Below are positions 50,634 to 60,848 of a DNA stretch of 64,000 nucleotides, in pieces; position 1 is the first letter of the stretch; every line of letters starts with the position of its first letter. A program made the position numbers and the translations under genes. The stretch is from PALSA-1004 sp963804885. GTDB taxonomy: Bacteria > Pseudomonadota > Gammaproteobacteria > Burkholderiales > SG8-41. The notes beneath the pieces were generated by a model, which worked only from the letters and a program-made list of their open reading frames with translations, was not told the DNA's origin and ran no database searches. The stretch is taken from NCBI GenBank assembly GCA_963804885.1, contig CAWDSF010000024.1, positions 40,880 through 104,879 of the forward strand, read 5' to 3'.

Positions 50634-51172
50634 TTCGCCGCGCCTTCGTTCATCAGCCGCGCGACTTCGGTCACGCATTTCTCCGCCATCGCGCGCACTT
50701 CCTCGCGCGAACGAATGCCGAACGGATGCTGAATGACCGCAATCGGCAACTTCGCATAGCCAAGCGCGCGCGCCTGCGCGCGGCCCAGCGTGATGAATGC
50801 GGTCGAGCAAACCGTGAGCGCGGCACGGCCGCGCTTCGCGATTTCTACACTGTCGTGGATACTCCACGACGTGCAGGACCCTCAATCACCCGACCCGGTG
50901 ATCACCAGGTCGCATTGCTCCGAAAATTCCTTGATCACCTCGTCGGGCGCCGGCACCGACGCCGAGCGCTTTTGCCGCTTCAACACCCGCTTCACGCCGT
51001 GCTGGCTCGTCAGCAGTTCGGCAAGATCATCGACGAGGTGGTTGAAATTCGGTTTCGCATTGTCGATGAAGCCCACGACCTTGCCCGCGAGTCCCGCCAG
51101 CAGCTGCTGGGCCTGCTCGGGGCGCTCCATGCGCGGCGCCGTCGGGTCGTATAAAAGCACTGTGCCAGTCAT
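50630..51172 (-). CDS. UGSC-family selenoprotein (in-frame TGA at codon 97)
   Basis: 181 codons from ATG 51172 to TGA 50630-50632 in one unbroken frame, apart from an internal TGA at 50882-50884. The protein starts MTGTVLLYDPTAPRMERPEQ, runs through EQCDLVITGSGD to residue 96, then [TGA] GSCTSWSIHDSVEIAKRGRA and on to AEKCVTEVARLMNEGAAK. The TGA falls exactly on the U of the U-G-S-C motif that names this (seleno)protein family, known with either Sec or Cys there. A strong AGGAGG ribosome site lies 5 bases before the ATG, and a hairpin begins 11 bases after the TGA. U-x-x-C suggests a thiol/selenol redox or transfer reaction. The next gene overlaps it by 4 bp. Selenium genes (selA, selB, selC, selD) must lie outside this window. 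Confidence 0.88.
50852..50870 (-). promoter_or_regulatory. SECIS-like hairpin of the UGSC gene
   Basis: On the mRNA, GUCGUGGA and UCCACGAC pair perfectly (8 bp) around a GUA loop. The stem begins 11 bases, and the loop 19 bases, after the UGA. Flanking CAC and GUG can add three pairs with one bulged A. The place and the G at the start of the loop fit bacterial SECIS elements, which lie inside the coding region just past the UGA and are read by SelB. Confidence 0.7.
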
Positions 51173-51193
51173 GCATCCCTCCTGAGTAACTGT

Positions 51194-52172
51194 CTAATCG
51201 GGTCGAATCTGCGCGCGCGCAATCAGCTTGGTCCAGCGGTCGATTTCCGTGCGGATATACGCATCGAGCTCCTGCGGCGTATTGCCGACCGGTTCCGCGC
51301 CCTGCGCGAGCAGCTGCTCGGTCATGCCCGGCGATTTCACGACCTTGACCGTCTCGTCGTGCAGCCGCGAAACGATCGGACGCGGTGTGCCGGCCGGCGC
51401 GAGCAGCGCGTACCACAGCGTCGTTTCGTATCCTTTATAACCGGCTTCGGCCACGGTCGGAATGTCCGGCGCGGACTGCGAACGTTTGGCTCCGGTCATC
51501 GCCAGCGCCCGCAGCTTGCCGGACTTGACGTGCGGCATGGCCGGCAGCGGGCTCGTGCACATGAACTGAACCTGCCCGCCGATGACGTCGACCAGCGCGG
51601 GTGCAGCGCCTTTGTATGGCACGTGCGTGAACTTGATGCCCGCCATCCAGCTCAACAGTTCGACCGCGAGGTGTCCGCCGGTCCCGGGGCCGGAGGAAGC
51701 GTAATTGATTTTTCCCGGCTGGGCCTTCGCCGCCGCGACCAGCTCTTGAATGCTGGCGACGCCCATCGATGGATTGGCGACGAACACGAGCGGCGAACTC
51801 GCGACCATCGTGATCGAAGCAAAATCGCGGATCGTGTCGTACGGCAGTTTTTTCTGCAGCCCGGGATTGATGCTGTGCGTTGCGCTAGCCAGAAACAGCG
51901 TGTAGCCGTCCGCCGGCGCTTTCGCGGCGATTTCGGTGGCGATCAGCTGCGCGCCGCCGCCGCGATTGTCGATCACGATTTGCTGGCCGAGTGTTTCGCC
52001 GAGACGCGCACTGAGCAGGCGTCCGACGATGTCGCCGGCACCGCCCGGCCGGATAAGGCACGATCAACCGCACTGCCCGCTGCGGATACGCATCGGCCGC
52101 GGCCGCGTGGACTGCGGTGCCGAGCAGCGCGAACGCGCCGGTCACTGCGCAAACAAATTTCCGAAATTGCAC
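51194..52172 (-). CDS. Bug/TctC-type receptor 2 (one frameshift), first gene of the UGSC operon
   Basis: About 326 residues with a shift near 52040. GTG 52172 is preferred: GGAGGT lies 4 bases before it, and the product then begins with the signal peptide MQFRKFVCAVTGAFALLGTA. Mature start AYPQRAVRLIVPYPAG, then VIDNRGGGAQLIATEIAAKA, PADGYTLFLASATHSINPGL, GKINYASSGPGTGGHLAVEL and FTHVPYKGAAPALVDVIGGQ. The gene ends 21 bases before the UGSC start, so receptor, selenoprotein and partner form one operon. The receptor probably binds the compound that the selenoprotein pair handles. Confidence 0.87.
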
Positions 52173-52320
52173 TGTTACCTCCATGGACACGCAGCCTGGC
52201 GAGCGCCGTAGCCGTCGCGGCTCGATTATAGCGTCTGCGCGCAGCGACGCTGCAGGCGCCCGTTGGCGACGGGCGCGATATTCTCGTAGACTCCATGATT
52301 ATTTCCCGCCCGGCACACCA

Positions 52321-53746
52321 ATGACCAAATCAGACGACACAGAAATCCGCATACTCGCGCCCGACCGGCGTTTGCGGCTCGGGTTTTTCCGAAGAATCCT
52401 TCGAACTCGGTCTCGCCAAAGAGCCGCATTTCATCGGCTGCGACGGCGGCTCGACCGATCCCGGACCCAGCCACCTCGGCTGCGGCGAACCGGCATTTCC
52501 GCGCGACGCGGTCAAGCGCGACCTGCGCCTGATGCTGATCGGCGCGCGACGTCTGAAGATTCCGTTGCTGGTCGGCTCCGTGCGGCACTGCGGGCGGCGA
52601 CGTGCATCTCGCGTGGTGCTACGACATCCTCAAGGAAATCGCCGCAGCTGAAAAATCTGAGCTTCAAGCTTGCGCTTAATCCACGCCGAGCAGGAGACGG
52701 CCTATCTCAAGAAGCGGCTCGCCGAAGGGCGCATCAAGCCGCTGCATCCGGCGCCGGAGTTCAACGACGCGGTGATCGACCGGAGCGCGCACATCGTCGG
52801 CATGATGGGCGCCGAGCCATGGAAGCGCGCGCTCGAAGCCGGTGCCGACGTGATTCTCGCCGGCCGCTCGAGCGATACCGCGATTTTCGCCGCGATGCCC
52901 GAAATGCGCGGCTTCCCGTCGGGGATGGCGTGGCATGCCGCGAAAATCCTCGAATGCGGCGCGGCGGCAGTGGTCAATCGCAAGACGCCGGACTGCATGT
53001 TCGCGTGGGTGCGCAAAGACCACTTCGTGATCGAGGCGCCCGATCCGCGCTGCGCTGCACGCCGCAGAGCATCGCCTCGCACAGCCTGTACGAAAATGCC
53101 GATCCGTTCAAACTTATCGAGTGCTCCGGCACGCTCGATCTGACCAACAGCCGCTACGAAGCGCATGGCGAGCGCTCGGTGAAGGTCTCGGGCAGCACCT
53201 TCATTCCGGCCGAGCGCTACACGGTGAAGCTCGAAGGCGCCGAGCTGGCCGGCTACCAGAGCATCGTCATCGGCTCGGTGCGCGATCCATTCATTATTCG
53301 CCAGATCGACGACTGGACGAGCGCGGCTGCAAGCCCGCATCCACGCGCGCGTCAAACAGGTCTACGGCGACCGCGTCACTGCCATCGACCAGTACGTGAT
53401 CAATATCCGCATCTACGGCAAAAACGGCACCATGGGTCCGCTCGAGCCCGTCAAGGAAATCCGCTCGCACGAGTTGTGCCTGCTGATCGAAGTCACCGCG
53501 CCGACCCAGGACTTCGCCAGCTCGATCGCCGGCATCGTGCGCCACCAGGGGCTGCATCTGCCGATTCCCGAATGGAGCGGCCTCATCACCGCGCTCGCGT
53601 GTCCGTACAATCCCGCGCATCTCGATCGCGGGCCGGTTTACCGCTTCAACGTGAATCACGTCGTCGAACCGGACGATCCCTACGAGATGTTTCCGATGGA
53701 ACTCCTCGAAGTCGACGGCGCGCAGTTCGCCCGGAAACTATCATGA
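52321..53746 (+). CDS. AtuA-like (DUF1446) protein (several frameshifts)
   Basis: About 475 residues with shifts near 52361, 52577, 52677, 53045 and 53330. Blocks in order: ILAPTGVCGSGFSEESFELG (shifted frame), HFIGCDGGSTDPGPSHLG, CGTAGGDVHLAWCYDILKE, DAVIDRSAHIVGMMGAEPWK, ADVILAGRSSDTAIFAAMPE, MAWHAAKILECGAAAVVNRK and IRIYGKNGTMGPLEPVKEIR. This is the acyclic terpene utilisation AtuA family; AtuA is needed for citronellol/geraniol breakdown in Pseudomonas, but its reaction is not clear and many paralogues serve other pathways. It is coupled to a DUF4387 gene by a 4-bp overlap, the usual pair. Confidence 0.82.
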
Positions 53747-54053
53747 CCACGCTCGCTGAACTCGCGCGCCTTATCCGCAGCAAGAACGCGGGACCGTTCG
53801 AATTGACGTTCGACATCATGTTCGACGACGCCGCTACGTACGAACGCGTCAAACGCTCAGGCGCGGTGAGCCGCGAAGCGGTGGCCGCGCGCTATGGTCT
53901 GCCTGCATCGAGGACGTCAAGTTCTTTTAGTGCGACAACGCCTGCGCGATCAAGGCGTCGATCCCGCGCCCCTACTTCCAGGGCGATCTGCTCGACAGCG
54001 ACGGTCATGGCGGCCAGCAATACGCGCCGCTGATGGATATCGAGATTCCGTAG
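53743..54053 (+). CDS. DUF4387 family protein (frameshift and in-frame TAG)
   Basis: About 103 residues. MTTLAELARLIRSKNAGPFE, LTFDIMFDDAATYERVKRSG, then after a shift near 53905 CIEDVKFF, an in-frame TAG, CDNACAIKASIPRPYFQGDL and GGQQYAPLMDIEIP. These blocks and the position after AtuA fit DUF4387, whose members are often joined to AtuA as its C-terminal domain. The TAG at about 53927 lies where the family is coding, so it is either a base error or an inactivating change. Confidence 0.72.
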
Positions 54054-54055
54054 CT

Positions 54056-55047
54056 TTATTGGATTCTGATTCCGGCATCCGCTATCAGCTTGCGGTATTT
54101 CTGGAAATGTCGTTGCGGATGAGGCGCGCAAGCGCTTCGGACGTGCGAACCTACAGCTCATTCGCGCCTTCGTCGACGAGCTTGTGACTTCACGTCCGGC
54201 AAGCGCTAGCACTTTGACCGTGTCTGCGTGGATTTTTCCGATCACGGCTTCTATCGGTGCCCGCCGGCACGACGATGGCCTGCCATGCGGTGAATTCGTA
54301 GCCGCGCAGGCCGGCCTCCGCGATCGTCGGCACGTCCGGCAATGATCCCGAACGATTCGGCAGAGTGACGCCGAGCGCGCGCAGCCGTCCGGCTTTCAGT
54401 AACGGGATGGACGTGATCAACGTATCGAACATGAGCGGCACATCGCCCGATCAGCAGCGCCGTCAGCGCCGGCGCGCTGCCTTTGTAAGGAATTGCGGTG
54501 AGCCGGATGCCGCGACGCGAGCCGAAACGATTCGCCGGCAAGATGATTCGATCCGCCATTGCCGGACGTGCCGTAAGCAAGCTCGCCCGGACGGCTCGCG
54601 CGCAAGCGCGATCAAATCGGCGACAGACTTGACCGGCAGCGCCGGATGCACGACGAGCACGTAGCCGTAAACGGTCATTTGGGTGACTGCGATCGAAATC
54701 TTTCCCGGCGTCGTACGGCAGACTCGGATACGTAGCCGGATTGATCGCCAGACTGCCCTGCACGCCAAGCAGCCACGTGTAGCCGTCGGGTCTCGCCTTA
54801 GCGACGAGATCGGTGCCGATTATCGTGTTCGCGCCCGGCCGGTTATCGATGACGATCTGCTGTCCCCACAGTTCGGACAGCTTCGCCGCAACTGTGCGCG
54901 CGACGATGTCGCCGGCGCCCGCCGGGCGCTAACGGAACCACGAAACGGATCTGGACGGCACGGGATAGTTTGCGCTACGCTGAACGCTTGGTACGCACCA
55001 GAGCGCGGCCAGATGAATCGCGAGATGCAGCGGCCAGCTATCCCCAC
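54056..55047 (-). CDS. Bug/TctC-type receptor 3 (heavily frameshifted)
   Basis: Pieces in three frames assemble to a Bug receptor: IRFVVPLAPGG-type start near 54940, QQIVIDNRPGANTIIGTDLV, ARPDGYTWLLGVQGSLAINP, AIPYKGSAPALTALLI and the C-terminal KYRKLIADAGIRIQ ending at TAA 54056-54058. At least five single-base shifts are needed. The 5' limit is approximate. It converges with DUF4387 (2 bases between stops). Real decay cannot be separated from sequence error here. Confidence 0.65.
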
Positions 55048-56423
55048 CGTAAAATTGCGTGACCTCGCCCAGCTGTCGAATTTCCAGACATCTGCCAGAC
55101 ATGCGCTCGCAGCGCGCCCGCCCAGAACGGCTCACAGTTGGCGCGGAACTTTTCTTCGAGGTCCGCGTCGGTCATCGGATTCTTGACTCTCGCCTTTGGG
55201 CTCGAGCACGCGTTTTTCGAGCACTTTGCCGTCGCGTAACACAATGTCGCGCCGACACCCGAGCGCATCGCCAGGATAAATGCGCTCGCATTCGTCGTCT
55301 ATGCTTGCGTCGACGCGCTCGATCAGCGCGCGCACGTCCGGGCGGTCGAGACGTCGCCGGCACGAACATCGTCGCCGTCACATCGCCGAGCACGATTGCC
55401 AGCGCGGCGGCAACCGGCGCGCTCATCTGCGCGTCGAGCAGCGAGTCGCAATGCTTGTAGTCGTGGCCGTTGAAACCGACCGCATACATGCCGATGTCCG
55501 CATGCTCGACGTCGTTCGCCTTGAAACCATGCTCGCGCTGCAGCTCCTTGATGCCGTCGATAACGGCGTGATAGTGGCGGCAGCACGGATAAGGCTTGTG
55601 ATAGACGCGCGTTGATTTCGATAACGCTGGCCGAGTCCTTCGATCAGACGCCCCCATTTCACGTGCGGCGACGCATGTGTCGCGAAGAATCCGTAGCGGC
55701 CTTCGAGCACCTTGGTCGGGCCGGTGATTCCGCGCTTCGCGAATTCGGCGCAGACCACACCATCGCGCGCTGCTTTGCCCGGATGTATGCGCTTGATCTC
55801 GGCGCCTTCGTCGAGGTACTCGCGGATGCCTGCCGAGAAACTGCCGGCCAGGCCCAATGCGTTCAAAGTCTGCGCCGCGTCCAGTTTCAGCAGATTCGAC
55901 ACGGCCGCTGCGGCGCCGAACACACCGGCGAGCGCCGTGTTGTGATAGCCGCGCCGCGCCGATTCGGGATGCATCGCGGCGGCAATCCGGCACATGACGT
56001 CGTAGCCGCACACGACCGCCGTCACGATGTCCTGTGCGCTGCTCGCACGCTGCTGTGCTGCCGCCATCACCGCCGGAAAGATTACGCCCGACGGATGCGC
56101 GGAACCCTGCGTGTGGCCATCGTCGAAATCGAGCCCGTGCACGTTGGTGCCGGTGACCAGCGCCGCATTGGGCGCGGACAATTTCGCACCGCTGCCGATG
56201 ACGCTCGCGGTACGCGTGGCGTCGCTCTCTTCGAAAGTATGCGAGCAATGCCTGCGACACAGGCATCGCTGCGCCAGAGATCGCGCAGGTCAGGAAGTCG
56301 AGCAATCGTGCGCTTGTACGCATGCATCGTTTCAGGCGGGCAATGGCTGAAAGTGAGTCTCGCCGCATGCGCCGCGAGTCGCGCGCTGACACCGATGCTG
56401 ATGTCGTCCGTCGTCGTGTCCAT
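55038..56423 (-). CDS. MmgE/PrpD family protein (several frameshifts)
   Basis: About 460 residues. ATG 56423 (MDTTTDDISIGVSARLAAHA) has AGAGGA upstream. NAALVTGTNVHGLDFDDGHT (conserved His-Asp-Asp), SAHPSGVIFPAVMAAAQQRA, YHNTALAGVFGAAAAVSNLL, GIREYLDEGAEIKRIHPGKA and YPCCRHYHAVIDGIKELQRE are family blocks. Members include 2-methylcitrate dehydratase, aconitate decarboxylase and racemase-like enzymes; the substrate here is not clear. Shifts are near 56230, 55630, 55360 and 55190. The C-terminus is uncertain. Confidence 0.8.
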
Positions 56424-56469
56424 GTTTATCCTCTTTGCGCTTATGTTCGGCTGGTTTGCCGTCGCGCTC

Positions 56470-58573
56470 ACCGTTGTGCCCCGTCGGTTCGCGCACTACC
56501 AGGCCATCGACCGCGACCACGCCCCTGCCCTCTCGGCGCGCACCATCAACGGATTGATTTCGGCCTCGGCGATACCGGGCGGGCGATACAGGCAGCCAGC
56601 AGCGACAACGCGCGAATCGCGTGAGCCAATGCAGCGTAGTCACCACGCGGCAGGTTGCGATAGCCGCGCAGGATTGCAATTCGGCGACTTCTCCGATCAT
56701 TTCCTGCGCGGATTCGAGACTGACCGGCGCGAGCCGCACGCTGAAACTGTTCTTCAATTCCGCCATGATGCCGCCGAGCCCGAGCAATATCGTCGGCCCG
56801 ACTTCGGGATCGTCGCCGATAACCTATGATCACCTCGGCCAGCCCGCGCTCCATGCGCTGCACGAGCACGCCGTCGATTTTTGCACGTGGCAGAATCGCG
56901 CGCGCATCCTCCAGCAGCGTTCACCGCCGCGCGCAACTCAGCCGGCCCGACATTCAGGCGCACCATGCCGGCATCGGTTTTATGCTGCAGTCGGCTGACA
57001 ACAACTTCACGGCAGCCGGACACCGATGTCGGTGCAGGTTCGCTCGAGTCGGTCACGACTGCTCTTCGCGCACTCAATGCCGAGTGTCGCAAACAGTGTC
57101 GAGGACTTCTGCTCGTTCAGGCTCCGCTCAGTTGTGGCAGCGAGAAGTCTTGGCGGCGGCTGTCTCATTGCGATCGCCGGCGCTGTCCAGCAGCAATGGC
57201 GGGCGCCAGTTCAGATACGTGTTAACGGCGTCCGCACACGATTCGGGCGTGCGAAAACCGCCACTCCGTGCTCCTGCAAGCAGCAGCAGTCCGTGATCGG
57301 CGCGCGGCGCAAGATAGACCGCGAGCGGCTTCGACTTCGGCTCCGCTTTGAGCACGCGATCGGCAATTACGTTCGGATTCGTCAGCGAGCTCGACCCGAT
57401 CACCGAAACGACGGCATCGCAGTGGTCCGACGCGAGTAGCGCAGAAAGGATAGACGTATAAGCGCCACGGTCGCTGCCGCCCATCGGAATGTCGGTGATG
57501 ACGGCATCGTTCACGGTGATGCGCTGCTTGCGCAGATTGTCGATGACCGTGGTCGACGGCGGCACGACGTCCGCACCGAGCACGCCGAGTCTGTCGGCAA
57601 CCATTGCCGCGGCGCCGCCAGTACCGGTTACGACCGCTACGCGTCGCCCAGCGGGCGGACAATGACCGCGCACGAGTTCGCGGCAACTCGAACAGCGTTT
57701 CGAGCATGTCGACGCGCATGATGCCGTGCGCCCGAAAGAACGCTTTCGCCGTGTCGTCGGTGCCGACCATCGCGCCCGTATGCGAGGCCGCGGCCCGTCG
57801 CCCGACGTCCGAACGACCCAGCTTGTAGGCAATCACCGGTTTGCCGGCGGCATAAGCGCGGCGCGCGGCGCGCGCCAGGATTGCAGCGTCGCGAAACGTT
57901 TCGAGGAACAGCAGAATAGCGCCCGTCTCCGGATCGTCGACGAGCAAGTCAGCGATCTCGCCGACGCCGAGATCGCACTCGTTGCCGACCGAGACGAGCT
58001 TGGAAAAACCCAAGCCGCGCGCCTGGCCGCGCGTGATCAGAGTGCCGAGCATGCTGCCGCTTTGCGAGATGACGCTGATCGGACCCGCGCTGCAATTTCT
58101 CGCTTATTGAGCACCGCATTCACAGTGAGCGGGGTTTTACCGGGCACATTAATGAGTCCCATGCAATTAGGACCGATGAGCCGCAGGCCCGCTGCGCGCG
58201 CATTCGCAACTATCGAGCGCTGCATCTCCTGTCCCGCCGGACCTATCTCCGCAAAACCTGCGCTGAATATGGTCGCGACCGGCACCTTGCGTTCACAGCA
58301 CTGATCGATGATCGATGCAACGGCCGGCGCAGGCACCATGATGAACGCGTGATCGATCGGTCCTGGTGCAGAGCGCAGGTCCGGATACGCACGCTCGCCA
58401 AGCACATCGGCGCGACCCGGATTAATCGGCAGAACACGACCGGTGTAGCCATGCGCGCGGAGAAAGCGCTGCGGGCGCGCGTTGTTCTTGGCCATATCGG
58501 CAGATGCACCTACCAGCGCGATAGAGCGCGGGGAGAACACGGCCTGGAATAGTGCAGCCTCTTTGGTTCGCAC
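56470..58573 (-). CDS. Acyl-CoA synthetase, NDP-forming (several frameshifts)
   Basis: About 700 residues. GTG 58573 is the likely start (MRTKEAALFQAVFSPRSIAL), two bases after the preceding stop. Domain order: CoA-binding (SPRSIALVGASADMAKNNAR, GLRLIGPNCMGLINVPGKTP), succinyl-CoA ligase-like domain with the phosphohistidine region AAASHTGAMVGTDDTAKAFF, a linker ending GSSSLTNPNVIADRVL, and the ATP-grasp domain (VVKLLSADLQHKTDAGMVRL, GLGGIMAELKNSFSVRLAPV, EAEINPLMVRAE). It would form an acyl-CoA with ADP release. Shifts are near 58085, 57660, 57140, 56930, 56830, 56660 and 56530; the 3' end is approximate. It lies downstream of an acyl-CoA dehydrogenase and a Bug receptor. Confidence 0.82.
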
Positions 58574-58574
58574 G

Positions 58575-59538
58575 TCAGTCAATGTGGATGTTTGCCGCCT
58601 TGACGACCTTCGCCCACTTGGCGATCTCGGCCTGTATGAACGCGCCGAACTCGTCGGGCGTCGTCGGCACCGCCACTGCGCCATCCTGGGTGAATCGCTC
58701 CTGCACGCGACGGCGATCTTGAGGATGCGCACGAGCTCCATGTTTAAACGGTCGACGATCGCGCGCGGCGTCGCCGGCAGGAACGAGTACTCCATTCCAC
58801 GAACTCGCATCGTACGCAGGCAGCCCGGCCTCCGCGAACGTAACCACTTCCGGCAAAGCGTTCGTACGCTGCGGTCCGGTGATCGCCAGGGCGCGCACGC
58901 GGCCCGATCGAATATGCGGCGCCGGAATGAGAATCGTTCCGAACATCACCTGCACTTGTCCCGCTATCAAATCATTGAGCGCCGGCGGCGCGCCCTTGTA
59001 GGGGACGTGCACGAGTTGAGTGCGTCGTCAGCATTCTGAACAGCTCGCCTGCCATGTGACCGGAGCCGCCAGGACCCGACGATGCATAGTTGATTTGCCC
59101 CGGCTTCGCAAGCGCCAGTGCGATGAAATTCTTTAACGTCTTCGTCGGCAGCGAAGGATGCGTCATCAGCATGATGGGCTGACGCGTCGCCTGGGTAACG
59201 GGCGCAAAATCGCGCAGCGCATCGTACGGCGGATCCTTGCGCAACGACGGCGCTACACCGAAGGTCGTGATGCCACCAAGCAGTAATGTGTAACCGTCGG
59301 CGGGCGCCTTTGATGCCATCACCGCGCCAATTACGCCGCCTCCGCCCGGCCGATTATCGATGATTACGTTCTACCCCATCGCTTCGCCGAGTCCCTGGCC
59401 CAATGCGCGTGCCACGATATCAGTAGGCCCGCCGGCGGGGAAAGGCAGAATCAATTTGAGCGGATTGTTGGGATAATTTTGCGCGCTGACCGGTGATGCG
59501 AGAACAAGCGCGATGGCGGGGAGCACGAGTCGACTCAC
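58575..59538 (-). CDS. Bug/TctC-type receptor 4 (frameshifts and in-frame TAG)
   Basis: About 320 residues. GTG 59538 gives a signal peptide (VSRLVLPAIALVLASPVSAQ) then NYPNNPLKLILPFPAGGPTD. GEAMG is followed by an in-frame TAG (about 59372) where relatives have Gln (G-Q-x-V-x-D-N-R), then NVIIDNRPGGGGVIGAVMAS, KAPADGYTLLLGGITTFGVA, GQINYASSGPGGSGHMAGEL, and, after a shift near 59010, VPYKGAPPALNDLIAGQVQV. Another shift lies near 58715. It ends in AKWAKVVKAANIHID. It sits between an acyl-CoA dehydrogenase and an acyl-CoA synthetase on the same strand. Confidence 0.75.
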
Positions 59539-60742
59539 TCGCTGATGCGGTGGTCATGTCTCTTCGATAACTCGCTGCTAGTGTCGCACTGTCCTGGATT
59601 CGCGGCGGACGCTGGGAAAAACGCCGCTCGAAAATTATTTCGGCGAGCCGGTTTTTCAGCATCTCGAGCGACCCGCCGGCAATCATCCAGCCGCGCGAGC
59701 GTCTGAAGCAGTACTCGACCAAGGTGTCGCGCGTATATCCCAAGCCGCCCATGCATTGCATCGCTTCGTTACAGATATCGAAGCCTGCCTTATTGCAGAA
59801 GAGCTTCGCAATCGTTGTCTCATCCGCCGCAGGGAAGCCGCGGTCGCCGTTGGCAGCCGCCCGGTAGAGCAGCAGTTGTGCGGCGTCGAGCTGGATCTTC
59901 ATTTCCGCAAACTTCCATTGCAGTCCCTGAAATTCACACAGCGGCCGTCCAAACTGTTTGCGGGTTATCGCATATTCGCGCGCCAAGTTGTAGCAATAGC
60001 GTCCGTAAGCAAGCGAGCGGGTAGCGTTGCCGATGCGCTCTGCGTTGAATCCGCTGATCTGCTTTTTGAACCCACCTGCCGGCAGCAGCACGTCCTCGGG
60101 CGGCACGTACACGTTGTCGAAATAAAGCGGCGCCCATTCGTTATCCGACATGAACTTCGAGGGTTTGGCCACTGTAAACCCCTGAGCTCCGCGTCTTATC
60201 ATCACAGAGCCGATGCCGCCAACGCCCGGACCGTAACGAACGTAAACGAGATATTGGTCAGCGTGCGGATTCGGGAAGACCTTTGTGCCCGAGACGCGGA
60301 ATCCTTGGCCATCAGGCACTGCGGTCGTCGTGAGATCGGTGGTCGCCGACCCTGCATCAGGCTCCGTCATTGCGACCGCGATGACTTCATCGCCCTTGAG
60401 CAAGGGATCGAGAAATCTTTTTTTCTGGTCCGCATTCGCGAACCGCGCCAGTACGCGTATCGCGCCGAAGTTCCCTTCCTGAATCACATCGGCGCTACGC
60501 GGGCAGAATACCGCGACCTGCTCGATCGCAAGCACTGCATCCATGAGCGTGCCGCCCGCACCGCCATCTTCTTCGGGCAGCGTGATGCCGAGCAGGCCGG
60601 CCTGCGCCATTTTTTGCGCGATCTCATGCGGAAATTCGGCGCTATGCGCACGAGCGAGCGCGCCTTCGGACAATTCCTTGCGCGCGAACGCGGCGACCGA
60701 ATCCCTGAACATGCACTGCTCGTCAGTAAGCGCGAAATCCAT
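59420..60742 (-). CDS. Acyl-CoA dehydrogenase
   Basis: Up to 440 residues; family length is about 380-390. ATG 60742 (MDFALTDEQCMFRDSVAAFA) is the family start; the frame is open upstream but unrelated. EEDGGAGGTLMDAVLAIEQV, VAMTEPDAGSATTDLTTTAV (FAD contact), FPNPHADQYLVYVRYGPG, REYAITRKQFGRPLCEFQGL and MQCMGGLGYTRDTLVEYCFR are clear. The C-terminal R-x-x-x-I-x-G-G-x region is RSRGWMIAGGSLEMLKN. The frame runs on over the next gene's start to 59420; a one-base error would end it at TAG 59578-59580, which is more likely. It introduces a double bond into an acyl-CoA, FAD-dependent. Confidence 0.85.
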   Translation of the reverse strand: MDFALTDEQCMFRDSVAAFARKELSEGALARAHSAEFPHEIAQKMAQAGLLGITLPEEDGGAGGTLMDAVLAIEQVAVFCPRSADVIQEGNFGAIRVLARFANADQKKRFLDPLLKGDEVIAVAMTEPDAGSATTDLTTTAVPDGQGFRVSGTKVFPNPHADQYLVYVRYGPGVGGIGSVMIRRGAQGFTVAKPSKFMSDNEWAPLYFDNVYVPPEDVLLPAGGFKKQISGFNAERIGNATRSLAYGRYCYNLAREYAITRKQFGRPLCEFQGLQWKFAEMKIQLDAAQLLLYRAAANGDRGFPAADETTIAKLFCNKAGFDICNEAMQCMGGLGYTRDTLVEYCFRRSRGWMIAGGSLEMLKNRLAEIIFERRFSQRPPRIQDSATLAASYRRDMTTASASESTRAPRHRACSRITGQRAKLSQQSAQIDSAFPRRRAY

Positions 60743-60848
60743 TCGATTGCCGTTTTCTTGTGATCGCCATCCAGCGGCAACTCGAAGAGTGGCGCACGCG
60801 GATAACTCGGTAGAATGTGCGACTGTATCTGATCCCGACGAAAATTTC

